A stretch of 64,000 nucleotides of DNA from Rhopalosiphum padi (lineage: Eukaryota; Arthropoda; Insecta; Hemiptera; Aphididae), in contig NC_083600.1 of NCBI RefSeq assembly GCF_020882245.1, positions 25,482,001 to 25,546,000 on the forward strand, given 5' to 3'. Position numbers and translations under genes: made by a program. Below the pieces are notes generated by a model. That model did no database searches and was not told where the DNA came from. It saw only the letters and a program-made list of their open reading frames with translations. Of the stretch, positions 1-13,600 are shown piece after piece (position 1 is the first letter of the stretch; every line of letters starts with the position of its first letter).

Positions 1-482
1 AAAAATGAAAATATCTATTAAAAATCTATCCAGTCAATAGTAGGAAATATTCTTCTTAATACAATTTATAATAGGTGTCTTTGCTTTAACTGAACCAGAG
101 ATTCGTAATCGTGGAAATACGGAATAATGTTGTTCCTACATTATGTATTTATGTGCGAGATAGACAGAGAAAACAAATATTGGTGTGACGGCCCCTTACC
201 TATTAAAGAAATTGTTAGCAAAACATAAATCCAATGAATGACAAAAACTAACTACTTGCAAATCTTTCGACGGCAAACAGTAACCTCTGGAGTAAAATAA
301 AAAAAATTTTAAAATGCTTCTTTATTTTTAAAAAGAAATTATAATACCTTAGCCAGCTCTGATACCAATAAAACCGAATTATTTAAGACTCCAGTTTTTT
401 TTCTCCAGTTTCATAATAATAATGATCCTCAACACCAATCAAATAAATACATTCATGAACCCTCTTCTACTTAAAGCCAATA

Positions 483-890
483 TGAAAAACACATCACCAC
501 AATATTAAAATATCTCCCACCAAAAATCTCTCGGCTATGACCTAGTTACAGCCAAAGTAACTCGATACCTACCAAAAACGGCTATCATCCTGTCAACTTA
601 TATATAAATATATAATTAACAAAATAATAAGACAGTCTTACTTTTAAGTTTTTGGAAATGTCCTCATAAAATTATTTTTCTTAAACTCAATAAACCACCC
701 GATGACTCGGTCTCATTGATACTCTCCACAAGCCTACTGCCCTTTTTCTAAAATATACGAAAAATTCATCCTAAAAAGATTGACTTCTCACATGATTTTC
801 AAAAACATGCTCCGTCACTCATTCACAATTTGGATTTCATTCTACAGTCAAATTCACCAAGTTTATACAGAAATAGACACCATTTCTTCA
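483..890 (+). mobile_element. Decayed Jockey-like LINE, reverse transcriptase fragment
   Basis: Translation in shifting frames gives fragments of a non-LTR retrotransposon ORF2. Around 543-605 the residues GYDLVTAKVTRYLPKTAIIL can be read, matching the usual 'pGyDlitakv...lpk.ai..lt.i.N' block. Around 675-740 comes KPPDDSVS followed by a serine-leucine-rich stretch like the 'syRPIsLLp' block. Around 765-850 come IYEKFILKRLTSHM and QFGFHST, matching the 'kifEklllkRl...QfGFr..hst' block. Block order and spacing fit the fingers/palm of a Jockey-clade RT. Frameshifts and stops interrupt every block, so this is an old dead copy. The family assignment rests on these motifs only. Confidence 0.75.
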
Positions 891-1061
891 TAATTAGAAA
901 ATAAACTAAACTAACTGTGGCCAAACTGTGGCGCGCATTTTATCATAACATTTTTACAAAAAAAATTAATATTTATAATTATAAGTATAATATTTTATTA
1001 AATTACAAAAAAATATAGTGTTCTTGATATAATATCTAAATATGTATTTAATTTTTAATTA

Positions 1062-1253
1062 TTAATTATTAATTATTTTCTTATTTTTTGCGTGTTTAAT
1101 ATATTTTGTAAGTTTTTTGAAATCAGGATTATATGTTGTTAAAGCAGTTAACAATTCCGTTAAATGATCGTCCGTTAACATTGATCGATGTTTAGAATTA
1201 ACCATTTTTATGGTTTAAGTAAAAAGACTCGCAACAGTATTGTTATGAAAAAC
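1062..1253 (-). mobile_element. hAT transposase C-terminal (dimerisation) relic
   Basis: The minus strand reads through a block containing KHRSMLTDDHLTELLTALTT and NPDFKKL, ending at a stop at 1062-1064. This resembles the C-terminal hAT dimerisation segment of ZBED/GTF2IRD2-like transposases, whose typical pattern is 's.M..iKskhRs.LtdehL...lr'. One in-frame stop lies just upstream of the KMVNSKHRS segment, and no further transposase sequence could be followed beyond about 1253. It is a broken fragment and probably not expressed. Confidence 0.6.
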
Positions 1254-2155
1254 GATATTAACTTTTGAGTGCAAAGAGTAATTTTTGGATATTTAATAAC
1301 AGGTACATGTTTCCAATATACCAATAATTATATAATAATATGACCTTTTTTCCATTTTTAATAATATATTGAATGATTCACAGCTGGCCAATTCTGCTAT
1401 AGATCATATAGATTTACTTAGATCATCCATGGTCCATGACCTATCACAAATTCACAAATGATAACTTACTCTAGCTACCATAAGTGTTTCTTGATTCAAA
1501 CAAATTAAAAATAAATTGTGATTCACTATTAACTTTATTTAAATACTAAAGGTGTTGATGGTGTTATAAAAATTAATAATGTTGTATCTTCTCTTTATAA
1601 TGTTTAAGAAGTAAACTATATAACACAAAACTTATTAGAAAAAAAGTAATAAATAATTCATGAAACATTATATTTGTTTATGTTATATATTATGAACACA
1701 TTTTATTCTATATCAATTGATTTTATTTATATTTTTTACATAGATTTAACATTACATTTGATTCAATACACTTAGCTTATTCAATACATTTTTTGCCAAA
1801 ACTTATGAGCAATAAAATGTAAATATTTACTTATAAAAACGAATGGCAGTCTGTTTATAAATATAGGTACCTAATTTTTACACATAGGTAACTTGTATTT
1901 AAATGTAATGAATAAGAAAAGAATTATATTATTCAGTTTGGGATAATAGTAATACAATTTAAAGGTATGTCACAATATAATATACCAAACAAAAAGTTGT
2001 ACTAAAAATAAATAATATAATAAATTATTAAAATGAAAAAAATTGAACAATTCAAATAATAATAATAATAATAAAAAAAATCAACTACCTATTAATGTAA
2101 CCAAAGACCAACAATTAAAAATACGAAAAACTAAAATAAAACCCCATATCATCTT
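1254..2155. other. AT-rich intergenic DNA, no gene seen
   Basis: This stretch is very AT-rich, with short AAT/ATT runs (for example 2060-2080). It includes the probable 3' UTR side of CCDC47, which ends at 2156 on the minus strand. No conserved reading frame or RNA gene was recognised. Confidence 0.5.
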
Positions 2156-4484
2156 TTACATAGACTTTACTTTTAGTTGTTTCATTCTTGGTGCCTTTTT
2201 CCTTTGTTGACGTTTCATCTCTTTCTCCTCCCACTTTCTTTGTTTTTCTGGATCCTCCTAAATAATAAGAATGTAAAAATGCATTATTACTTTCACAGAA
2301 AAATATAACACAAATCAATATTTACTTTTAAAATTCTTTCTTTTTCCAATTTTTTCTTTTCTTCTTTTCTTGCGGCAGCTGCTTCAGCCCGTGCTGCATG
2401 AGTAGTTTTTAAAAATGCTTCCTCAACACGCAGTCTATTTTTTTCGGCTTTACTTTTGGCTTCTTTGCTGATTCTCAACCGCTTAACACGTTCCATACAT
2501 TGAAATATAAATGACATTAATGGGTAGATGCTACTAATAGCTTCTTGAGGATCAGCGTATTTATCAGTAGGAATAGTAAACGTGAATATTAATACTTTTT
2601 TCACTGCTGGTAACTTTGTGGGAACTGCAGTTTCACTAGAATAAATAAATAAATATATATATATTAAAAGTATTGTACTAATGAGAATTTTTCTAATTTA
2701 TGTTTTTTTGTTATTTAAAATAAAGGGTATTAAAGAGAAGTGGAAATTAACAGATTTTGTAAGAATTTAACTCTTAAAAGGAGGTATATATCAATATTAT
2801 AGAATTCAAAATGGTTTTAAATGTTTGTGTAATTTTATCACACATACGACACACTCATTGCGTTTTATTATTTTCTAAACCCAGGATGGAAAATTCATAG
2901 CACATCTGCCCAAGATAGCACGCACAAAAAACACATCAAGAAAGAAAATAAATAATCAACAAAGTAATATTATGTAGCTAAATTAACCTTTTTTATATAA
3001 ATACATTAATCATACAATAATTTCTTTTACAATATTGAATATAATATATAATAATTCTTTTCATGGCACGCTCGAAGAAAAAAAAAAAGTAATTTTTGGC
3101 ACGTAGCTGTTCAAAAGGTTTGCCATCCTTGTTTTAAACAGTAAGAGGCTAATTCCATATATGCCTATATTTCGTATGATATTTAGTAAGTAACCAACAA
3201 AACAATAGTCGATTTAAAGACTAAAGTCTTAGTTAACATAAAACTTAGCATAAATGATTTCATAAAAAAACTTACTCTGTTAATTTAAGTCCTGAATATC
3301 TATCAGAAAAATGTAAACAATCAATAACATCAGAATATTTATTAATATAGTTGACAGTCTTTGCATCCAATATTGAAGAAGATACCTCTCCTAATTCGCT
3401 GTGTACACTAAAACTATCAGTCAAGCCGTAATTGGCTCCAGGCTTACGTTCTGGACAAAATACACTCTAAACATAAAATCAAAATTAGAAATGAACAAAG
3501 TTTAATCATTTTAATAATTTCTAACAAGGTCAGCCATTTCTTTTGAACACCGAGCTGCTGTTTTTTTAGATGCCACACAAAATACAAATGTATCCATATC
3601 TTCTTTATTCATATCAACTTTAATTTGTACTTCATCTTTAACAGGTCGCAAGAATTGATTCAACATGGAAGCTAAATCTTGTCTCTAAAATATGAGGAGA
3701 TTAATATTTTGATGTTATTCGCTGATTCACTGAAATGTGTAAATACTAAATATATATTTGTATTTTATTACCTTAATGAATTTTAATTCAACCAACATTC
3801 CTTCACAGCATGTGCGGCCACTGCACCATAATGTATATGTACTTTCAGTTTCTTTGATCAAACCACTATTCTCTATTTCAATTTTACCATCATCACCTGC
3901 ACCAATAAATTAAATAACTTCTCATTGTAAAATACTGTTTATACTTTTATATACAAACCAACTAAAGAAAAATTATCTTCTAGTAAGGATTTGTGTGTCT
4001 TAAACCATATATCTGCTAATTGAGCATTCTTTGATCGGCCGTAGAAAAAATTAGCAAAATATGCAATAATACCAACAATTAATAGAGTTTCCATTATATA
4101 ATTCGACCACTTTGTATGGAAAGGTACTGGTACAGAAGCAATAGTTATTTTAGGATCTTTATCATCAACATGTAATCTTTCAGTGTCAAAACCTTCGAAT
4201 TCCTCTTCATCATTAAAATGTTCAAATTCATCATCATCCTATCAAAAAAGTATGTTAGAAACAATTGTACTCATTTTGAACAATGTATGATTTGAATATA
4301 CTTCGACGGTTATTTCAGCCTCGGCTTTTTCCAAGATAGGAGAAGAGTCATCCTTCAATTTCAGGTCAGGTTCAGTTCTGGGTAACTCTTCAAACTCCTC
4401 AAACTCGTCCACTTCTTCAATTTCAAACTTACAGTGAGCTAAACATATTAAAATTGATAATGATATGACTAGAAAATACTTCAT
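2156..4484 (-). CDS. CCDC47: PAT complex subunit CCDC47 (ER membrane, 449 aa, seven exons)
   Basis: CCDC47 (calumin family, DUF1682) is a subunit of the ER-membrane PAT complex, which works with the multipass translocon to fold membrane proteins. It is also linked to ER calcium handling. Coding exons on the minus strand are 4302-4484, 3959-4238, 3772-3896, 3526-3684, 3276-3466, 2326-2635 and 2156-2257. All junctions are GT-AG and the total is 1350 nt, exactly 449 codons plus stop. The start is chosen because it opens a signal peptide (MKYFLVISLSILICLAHC). An acidic lumenal segment (about residues 19-90) follows, then one membrane span near 110-129 (METLLIVGIIAYFANFF). The cytosolic domain carries WCSGRTCCEGMLVELKFIK and SGLKLTD. 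A lysine/arginine/glutamate-rich coiled coil ends in KQLKVKSM, very like the vertebrate tail. The human protein is slightly longer (about 483 aa), the difference being mostly in the acidic region. Confidence 0.93.
2881..3131. mobile_element. hAT-type MITE in CCDC47 intron
   Basis: This 251-bp element has imperfect terminal inverted repeats: left end CCAGGATGGAAAA, right end read inward CAAGGATGGCAAA. It is flanked by an 8-bp target duplication with one mismatch (TTCTAAAC at 2873-2880, TTTTAAAC at 3132-3139). It has no coding capacity and lies inside the intron between coding exons 5 and 6 of CCDC47. The 8-bp duplication and end sequence fit the hAT superfamily. Confidence 0.7.
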
Positions 4485-5440
4485 TTTGTACAAATTTAAA
4501 ATTATTGAAAAATTTAGATTCCACACTAAATTTTGATGGGCTGAATAAAAAAATGTATTAAACGGATAGTGAATACGGGTATTCGGCGTTAATCTTATCT
4601 CACGACTAATGACATATTTTCATGGAAGAACGCATAACATCCTTAATCTATGCTTCCATGGTCTAATATACGCCCTAGAAATAAACATTATTGATTTAAA
4701 TAAAAAAAAATCCTGTAAATAATACCTATAAATTATAATTAAAAAGTATAAAGTATTTAAGTATAAATTAACCTATATATATATAATGTAACATTATTTT
4801 TAAAACGAAACCACATGCTGTATGTTAGAATAGTACTATGTATATGATGTAATCAAGTAGGATGAAAATAAAAATGGTGTGAGGAAGATTCTGGATTGGT
4901 ATTATAGTCGGTATAGGTATAATCGTATAGATATTAGATTCTGTTTGTAACGGTACCCGCCTTAATTAATAAATATTTACAATAGTACTGTTAAGCAACA
5001 ATTATTAACAAGTAGGTACAAGTGAAGAATTCAGACGGGTGTAAATCTCCGATTTGTACAGTGACTTATATATCTATAATATAGTATCTACCTATACACA
5101 TAAACTAGATAATTAATTACAATATACTTATAAGTTATCACTTGTTAACAATATATTTTAAAAGTTCTCTTGTAGTCTTGAAAATTAAATTCATTTACAT
5201 TCAAGTTTACTTTATTAAAAAAAAAATTAACACGTTAATCTGATGATTAATTTTAATTATTAATATTTATTTTATTAATCTTAAAATTAAGATTGGAGAA
5301 GGTATAAATAATTTGTATTATGTATAATACCTAGATACATATGTACAGTGACGTATTATTTACAAAGGTACTGGAAAAAAATAAAACATTTAAAAAATAG
5401 GTAACCGTTTTGCTATACAGTATATAGATGATGAGATTGG
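4485..5440. other. CCDC47 upstream region and intergenic DNA
   Basis: This is the presumed 5' UTR and promoter side of CCDC47, on the minus strand from 4485 upward. A slightly less AT-rich segment at 4560-4680 could hold the promoter, but no TATA box or other element stands out. The rest is plain AT-rich DNA. Confidence 0.35.
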
Positions 5441-5900
5441 TGGGGGCTAGGTAAATCGAGTCCGAAATACCATTTTTGTGGTAAACTAAATCCCAGATTT
5501 GAAAAGGTATAAGGTAAACTGAGTCCCTGGTTATAAAAGGTTTAGTTTCCAAGACAGCACATTTCCCTGCTCACTTGTACAGGCTTAGTACTACTGTTAT
5601 GTTAACATGGTTAAAAATGTGTTTTTTTTGTTTTTAATATCTAATATAATTTATTACTACGTTGTACATAAAAATCACAATTAATTAAATATATAATATG
5701 TATACAAATTCAAGTCAATTTTTTTTTCTATTCATTACTATTTATTGTTATTATGTACATGGTAAAAATTTATTTGATATATTCTTAACGAATTCAAATC
5801 TTGAAATATTTTTATTTTCATATTTCAAAATGTATAGTCTCAAAAAAAATTGTTTTCTATTGTTATTTTTTTCATTTTAATTACCTATCTCTTTGCTAAG

Positions 5901-5942
<42 letters not shown>

Positions 5943-6153
5943 AATGTATTTAAGTAAGCAAATCAGTAATCGATAATGATTAATTGGTGACTATTGTCAC
6001 TATACAGTACCTACTCATTGAATGTAGAGACTTTTTATTTTTAAGTAGGTACATCGTCGTTATTTATAAATTATTCTTTCGAAAAATATTATTACTTGGG
6101 ACTTATTTTACCCAGCACGTTAAAGTTTTCCGGATTCAATTTACCTAGCCCCA
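5441..6153. repeat. Inverted-repeat element with internal subrepeats
   Basis: A block starting at 5443 (GGGGGCTAGGTAAATCGAG) is matched in reverse complement at about 6094-6153 (read inward GGGGCTAGGTAAATTGAA). The imperfect inverted repeat is about 55 bp long. Within the left arm the word GGTAAA-T-AGTCC recurs three times, at about 5450, 5480 and 5513, so the arms are built from degenerate subrepeats. The interior is AT-rich and contains the (TA)n tract at 5905-5939. No target duplication was identified. It is probably a non-autonomous DNA element. Confidence 0.5.
5905..5939. repeat. (TA)n microsatellite
   Basis: About 17 uninterrupted TA units. Confidence 0.95.
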
Positions 6154-7428
6154 ATATTCATCCAATTATTTGGGACTCACGGATGGGTGTATTTCGTCAT
6201 TGAGTAATATACCTTCCTATGTGTTAAATTTTCATTTTAAAGTCAATATCGTTAAGATTTAAGACCTCATTCGAATATTTTTTAATAACAAAATAATTAA
6301 TATTGTAATTGTTTGTTAAAAATTCAAATTTTAACATCAAAATATCTATTAAAAAATTGTGTTTGAATATTTTAAAATAATTTATTTTTATTTTAGTATA
6401 AAATACTTATGAGGTATTATATTATATTTTCAAGTTTAACTAAGTAAAGAAAGCATCAAAATATTTTTAAAATTACACCATTTATACAATATTCTAGTTT
6501 AAAAATTGGGTAAAAAATTCGTATAGGTATCTACACGGTTATTCGTTTTTGAATTATCTATGTATACAAAATTGTTTTTTTTTTTTAATCTTATTATTCA
6601 ACTATTTCAACTTTCCATATTACTTTAATAGTAATATAAATTCTTTAATATCAATATAAAAAAAATAACATATATTAACATTTAAAAATGCGTGTTGCAA
6701 ATACATTCAAAATATTTGTACTATATGTATAGCATACTATGTGTATAGCATCATTGCATCAGTTTGAATTTTGTTATAAATCACAATTCAATTCCGTCAT
6801 ATTCGGTTAATTATAGTTTAAATTACATATTACACATATTATTATTCTTATAAAAATCATCATACATTTCGATGCATAAATTGTTTTTATATAGGTACCC
6901 ACCTTAATTGCAGGGGAAGTATGGAGTTACAGATTAGTTGCAAATATTTGCAAGGATTTGGAGTGGATCATCAGTCATGAAGCCAACCACCTATCACCAA
7001 AAAATGTATAGCTGTTATTTTTTTTTTTTTTTTTTTATTTTTTAAGAATATAATGGTTTCCCCCTGAACATGTTAGTGTGGGGGCCCATGAGTTTACAGT
7101 TTTAATAAAAATTCATTAAATAATTACAATATATTTTTCTCACATTAATCTGATTTTTTCATTGTTCTTTTTATTTATTTGTTGAAATACAGAAAAATCG
7201 ATGATTCCTATTGGAAAAATAAACTATAGATTTCTTCTGAACAGCGAGTAAATAGTTTGTTCTAATTATTATTTAATATTTTTTGTTTCTGTAGTGCCAC
7301 GCCGTAATAAATGAAAATACGGGATATAACATACATTGTCGATGTAAAATGGACGGCGCAATAAAAATACGTAATAAACTAATTAAGTAATAACTAATAA
7401 GTTTCTGACAAACGATTATGATATTATG
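6154..7428. other. AT-rich intergenic DNA
   Basis: No gene recognised. There is a poly-T run at about 7018-7036 and otherwise simple AT-rich DNA. Confidence 0.5.
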
Positions 7429-7613
7429 CAGTGGCGTTGCCAGTGGGGTGGCTGAGGGGGCTTCAGCCCCCCTTCCTCCCAAAATATTAAGAAAATTTAA
7501 AAATTATTTTAATTTTTAATGGTCTATGAAAATCGCAACAAAAATCTTAAATTGTATTTTACAAAAATTGATCAGTCCCTCTCCCCCCAAAAAAAATTCT
7601 GGCTACGCCACTG
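7429..7613. mobile_element. 185-bp hAT-type MITE with perfect 8-bp TSD
   Basis: The left end reads CAGTGGCGTTGCCAG and the right end read inward CAGTGGCGTAGCCAG, a 14/15 match. The element is bracketed by a perfect 8-bp direct repeat ATATTATG (7421-7428 and 7614-7621). C-rich and G-rich blocks just inside each end (CAGCCCCCC near the left; CCCTCTCCCCCC near the right) interrupt the AT-rich surroundings. It has no coding potential. The 8-bp duplication and CAG...CTG ends point to the hAT superfamily. Confidence 0.88.
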
Positions 7614-7621
7614 ATATTATG

Positions 7622-10600
7622 TGTTAGGTATACTATTATTATATATTATAATACAAAAACGATGAAACGACCAACCAGTTACTTAAAAATAACATTATAA
7701 TATAATATGTTATTATTTTGAAAATTATTGTAATGTTATCGAAATATTTGAGGGAATGTATATATAGTCAAATAATATATTATACATTTATACATAGGTA
7801 CTTTATAAATTATATCTAACGACGTTTATAACAACTGAAGTTATTGCTATTACAAAATAGTATTATTTTTAAGAATATTTTGTTTTAATAAATATGTCAA
7901 ATACTTTAAGGTAAGATATTTTTTTTTATCAGATGATAGATCGCTTAATTAAAATGTTAATTTATTTTTGTATACTATTTGTAATTATTTATACTAAAAC
8001 GCCTTAAACTCTTAACCTAATCCTAGTAGAGCTTTAATGATGTCCATTTATAATAGATTAATAGCTCTAGATTCCTAGCACTGTGAAAAAATTGGGCGAT
8101 TGCCGATTGTATACTCCGCCAGTTTTATTTTCTTACCTGCAATGGGTATATGAAAATTCCACCTGCAGTGTTAAAGCTTACATTAAATACGTTGACATAC
8201 CACATACGTTGAAATTGCTAAAATTTATATCAGTTTATGCCTTGAATTTATTCATTTATTAATATTTAAAAATTATTTTATCTAAAAATTGTATTACATA
8301 ATTTAGTTCACAGTTCAAAATATTATAACATAATAACATATCTACATATTTTATGATTATTACGATTATTTATTATTTATTTATTATGTAATATATTACA
8401 ATAGCATATTTAATGTGTTTGGACAATTAATATTATTATTTAATAATATATACAAAGTAATTTTTAAATGTTTAACTAACTTTTTAGTTTTATATAATTT
8501 TAATCTAGCAGTAATACATTATGAACACAAAAATATTTCCTTGTTAAATTCATATTTTACTTTTAATTAAATTTATGCTGTCATTCATTATTATAATAAC
8601 TGCAGATTAGTATCTGAACTTTGAGGTTATAACTTATAAGTTAGATATTTACTATTTAGACAGTTTAAATGTGTGATTAATGATATTTGCATTTCTGATT
8701 TTATCATCTTGTGACACATTCTATATAATATAATATTTTATAGATTATTGATTAATCAAAGATTACATTTCTGTAAGTAGTGTCATTAGGTATTTTAAGA
8801 TTCAGAGGTCCAAATGAAAATCATAATAATTAATAAATAATATTTATTATATATATTATATAAATTATACAGATTAGACCGTCGTATAAAACATACAATA
8901 TATTTAAAAAAATAAACAGTTAAAAGTTAAGTAAATACAAAATTTAAATAGCCTAGTTTTTTTTTAATGAAACCGACTTATAGTTGAGGACATTGTTGTT
9001 TGTATATATTTTGTTTTAAATATTACCTACATTCTAATCATTCTATTTTTATAATTGGCATAAATAATTATTACTTACCTATTTCTTATTATTTTCCAAA
9101 CAAAATTAAATTATTAAAATAATACTAGTATTACCAAACACTTATATTTTGTATTTACCTAACCCTTTCACTACCAAATTTTGAGTTATGTGAAAAATTT
9201 TCTTTTTGCATAACTCATATCAGTAATCTTAAATGCGTTTATCAATTTTTAGTTTTTTTTTCTTAGTTTTTAAAAAAGTTATCTAACTATTGGAATGATC
9301 ATCGGGGTCGGAAATGCTGGCGTACAAAATAAAATAAAAACCTCAATATAATAACATTAAAATATATATATATTATATCTCTAACAAATATATAAATCGA
9401 AGTAAACATAATTATTGAAATTTAACTAAAATTTAATTTGGTGTAATAAAAACTATAAAAAATATTTTATAATTGTGATAATCATAATTCATAAAAATAA
9501 TTTTTGCGTAGGTAAAACAAATGTATTTGGCATTTCGTACACATGGCAATGTGTTTTTATTTTTAATTCCATCCGACTTTATTATCAAATATTCAAATCG
9601 ATGTAATAGATGTTTAAGCTAATTAATTAATAATTTAAAAACATAATTAAAAATAAATGATTGGCTAAAATCCTTTATTTACAATTGTTATCTAAACATT
9701 ACGTAATATTACGTTGAAAAATATTGATAAATTAATACTGAAAATATTGAAAATTAAATTAAATAACAAATTACTTAAGCATGCAACATTGCATTTACAT
9801 ATAGGTGCATTAGTGAATTAGTGAATTAAAATAACAGGGATTTTATTCTCAATATTTTTTATTATACTTAAAAAGTAGGTAGGTAATACACAATTTATAA
9901 GAAAACATATAAACAGGTTTTTGATCCACCGATAATCCTTTTTTGTATATTTTGTTTTGTTTTATTTACAGTAATAGAATAGTTTGAATTCATTGATTTA
10001 GGTGACCTGCAGAGTTTTAACGTTATAACGTGTACATTTGGTAATTTACTCGGGATTTTAAAATAATGTACAGGATAACATATTAAATATTTAAATTATT
10101 ACATTAAAGATGAGCATCACCTTATTAGCAGCACTTTAGTTGGGTAAAAATTAGTATTGGTTGAAAAAAAAGTGTAAAAATAAAATGTATTTACTTGAAT
10201 GTTTAAATATCTTATTGACTGTGATATAATTAGAATAAGTATTACCCATAAATATGTTTGAAAAAGAAGAGGGACTCTCCATTCCTCCACTTCTCCCTTC
10301 AATTCAATCACTGTTTTTTAAAAAGTATGTTTATGACTTTATGAGTAAGATTTCTGAAATACCTAAGTCAATCATCATTATTATGGAATTCCTATCAAAT
10401 GGTTTAACAAATAACAACTAATATTAAATATAAATTAAGGCGTTCGATACTAATGTCATTTTGTCCACAAAAATACACACTACTAAAATAAATTATCCTG
10501 TATTCTTCAATTCTTGCCCTGTCTGTCTCCCGTAGTATTAACCAAATTTGATCATATATATTTTCATTTAATATAGATGAAATTATTCTACAGCAATAGC

Positions 10601-13600
10601 CTGCATTGAATTTTGATTTTTAATATTTTAACTTCAAACTTTATAATACATGTCTTATAAAAAAAGACAATTTTAAACTTCTTTTTATAAATTACTTTCT
10701 ACCATTATTTGTAAAAATATTAAATCAGAGTTCGATGTATTCTGTAAAAATAATTTTTTTTTGAGATAGAAACAATCATTAAAATCTAACAATTCGACGA
10801 GATATTTTAGTTTTTCCTGAAGTCATTTTTGCGGTAAATACAATACACCAAACCCTCCCCTCTTTCCACTAAATAGGTATCAACTAAAAAATTAGCGGAA
10901 ATATATTACTATTACGGAAGTAATTAAAATATAAAATATAATTTTGAAATTTTATAGAATTGCTGACAAATTAAAATATCGGCACCAGGCCCTGATTTAA
11001 TTAAATTAAAAATTATACATTTCCTTTTTTTTTTGTTATCTTTCCAAAACGTTGTCAAAGTAGCAGTGTGGTAGGTAAGAAAGCATGACATCCTCAAGCT
11101 ATCTCTTATAGTTGGCTTCTTGCCAGATTTTAAGTGTTAGAATATCTTTTTTATGCAACATATACAGTATACCTACATAGCCACCATATTCCAGCTATAG
11201 TTCCCAACCGTGGTCCACGTGAATCATGACTCATGAACACAAACACGTGTATTTGTAAAATGTTTTAAATATAAGTAGAATTTTATTATACAGTATGTTA
11301 TATAGTACCTTTAATCTTTATAAGTCAATACTGATAAATACTTAAATCGTATAATATTCTAAATAAGGTTCGTGGTAAAAATAACTTTAAATTATTCTAA
11401 ATATTTTAAAAGCTGTATTGTGTACAGAAAATGATAATTAAAGTAATCGTGTAATCGTGTAATGTTTTAAGTTTATACCATATAAATATTTTTTTAATTA
11501 TAAAAAATTAACAAAAATAAGAAAATTGTTTGAATAGAAATTGCAATTTTAACTACATTTATTTTTTTCATTCTACAGTTTCATCAAAAATTAAACTTTA
11601 AATAAGGTTATAAAAACAAATGTAAAAAATAAATAAATAAATGTAAAACATGATGTAACAAATGCAATGTATGCTGCATAATAAAAGATAAAACTTATGT
11701 GAGTCTTACTCTAGTTTAAAAGTGTAATTTAAGAAAACATAATTATTATCAAACAAACCGTTTCCTCTTCACCTCATTCGGATTTTTAACTATGTAAAAT
11801 TTTGATCTTGGATATTAAAATGTAATAATTAAATTTAATCTTACGTGTGCTTGTGCTTGACATAAAGTATGTTCATTTGATGGCATTATACATTTATACA
11901 CGCATGGCATAACATGTCTGTCATCATTTGGGCATGCATGGTATAACAAGATACAAGAATATGTCAAAATCTACACATACGTATTTATGTATACTTATTT
12001 ATAATTTATAATCAATGGAGACAGTTTATTAATAACAATTAATGCTTTAAGTAAGATAAAAAAATTATATAGGTGCTAATACATAATATTTAAGTTATAT
12101 GCCAATATAATTAACGAACAAATTAAAAAATATATAAATAATAATATTATACGTTCATATATAATTATTAACAAAATTGTGTTACATTCCCTAAGATTAT
12201 TATACATTTATAAATACCTAACTACGTATTTTAACGTTACACTACATTATCTAGATTTTATAAAGTATTTTTGCTAGACATATTATTGCTTCGATTCAGT
12301 ACATTTACTTACATATGATGTTTGCCAAGTGCTAGCTATATAATAAAGTGTGTTTAGATTTTAACTTTATTTGTTGTTTTCAAAAACTATTCTTATTTCT
12401 TATACGTATCTATGTATTTTTTTTTATCTAGGTATTTGTTATAATTTATTTTTGTTTACTTACTGAATAAGTCGATTGGTTATTAATTTTAAAGTTATTG
12501 CTTTATATAATATATAATATTATTAAATTGGATATTCACAATCACAATTATTAAAGTTATAGTTAAGTATAACAGTAAAAATATTTTTTTACTTATTGTA
12601 ACTCAAAATTATTTTTTTCGTCTTAGCAAATTAATGTAAATATTTTAAAAGTTGAATTACCAATTTATATTAAGTATTAAAATAGTACATACTGTAAGTT
12701 TTAAAGTTGAGTTAGGAGGTAGATATATAAGAGAAGTTATAGTATATTCAATATATTAATAGGTGGAAACTGGAAAGGTATATACTATAATACTATTCAG
12801 TAATCATATACGAAAACAAATATATAGTAAACTCGACATCCTTCAGAATAATATTATGATTTACTAACAGTTGATATCTCGAAAACAATTAACATCTATT
12901 TGAATTAATTAAAAAACAACATGTTTATAAAAAAAAATTGACTAATTATTTAATCGTTATAACTTTTTATGTTTTTCATTCTCTTGAATGACGATATATA
13001 TGCAACTAATTAGTAATTATATAATAATTAAATAACTACTCGGTCAAAATATAAAAATTAAAAATTCTTAGAAAAGTATTATATAATACAAATAGATATG
13101 TTATTATTAAAAAAAAAAAAAAAATTAAAAAGATTAAATATGGTTCAAAATACACTTCATTTTTAACAAAGTTGTTTTATATAATAAATTAAAGTTACAC
13201 GAAAAAAAAATATTTTCAAAAACTTTTGTACTTTTCAGGTTAATTACAGCAGTTTACAGTTATAATCACCTATAGTTTTACGTTATAATATATTTTTGTA
13301 TTGTATGGTATATGCAGTCCTTTAGTCATCCATATTTTAGGTTGCATACTATTATTATTATAATATACTAATATAGGTACATATTGTATTTTTAAATCTG
13401 TTTTTATAAAATATTTATATTACACAACTTTTAAATGACATAATAATCACTCAAATATTCCAAAGTAAAATTTTTATTGATTTTTTTAATAATTGTCCTT
13501 ATGATTTAAATATCCGAAAGATCCGTTATTCGTCCGAGATCTTATACGAAATATAAGCGAATATTTGGAAAATACAACAAATGCGTGCATAATGGCCATT

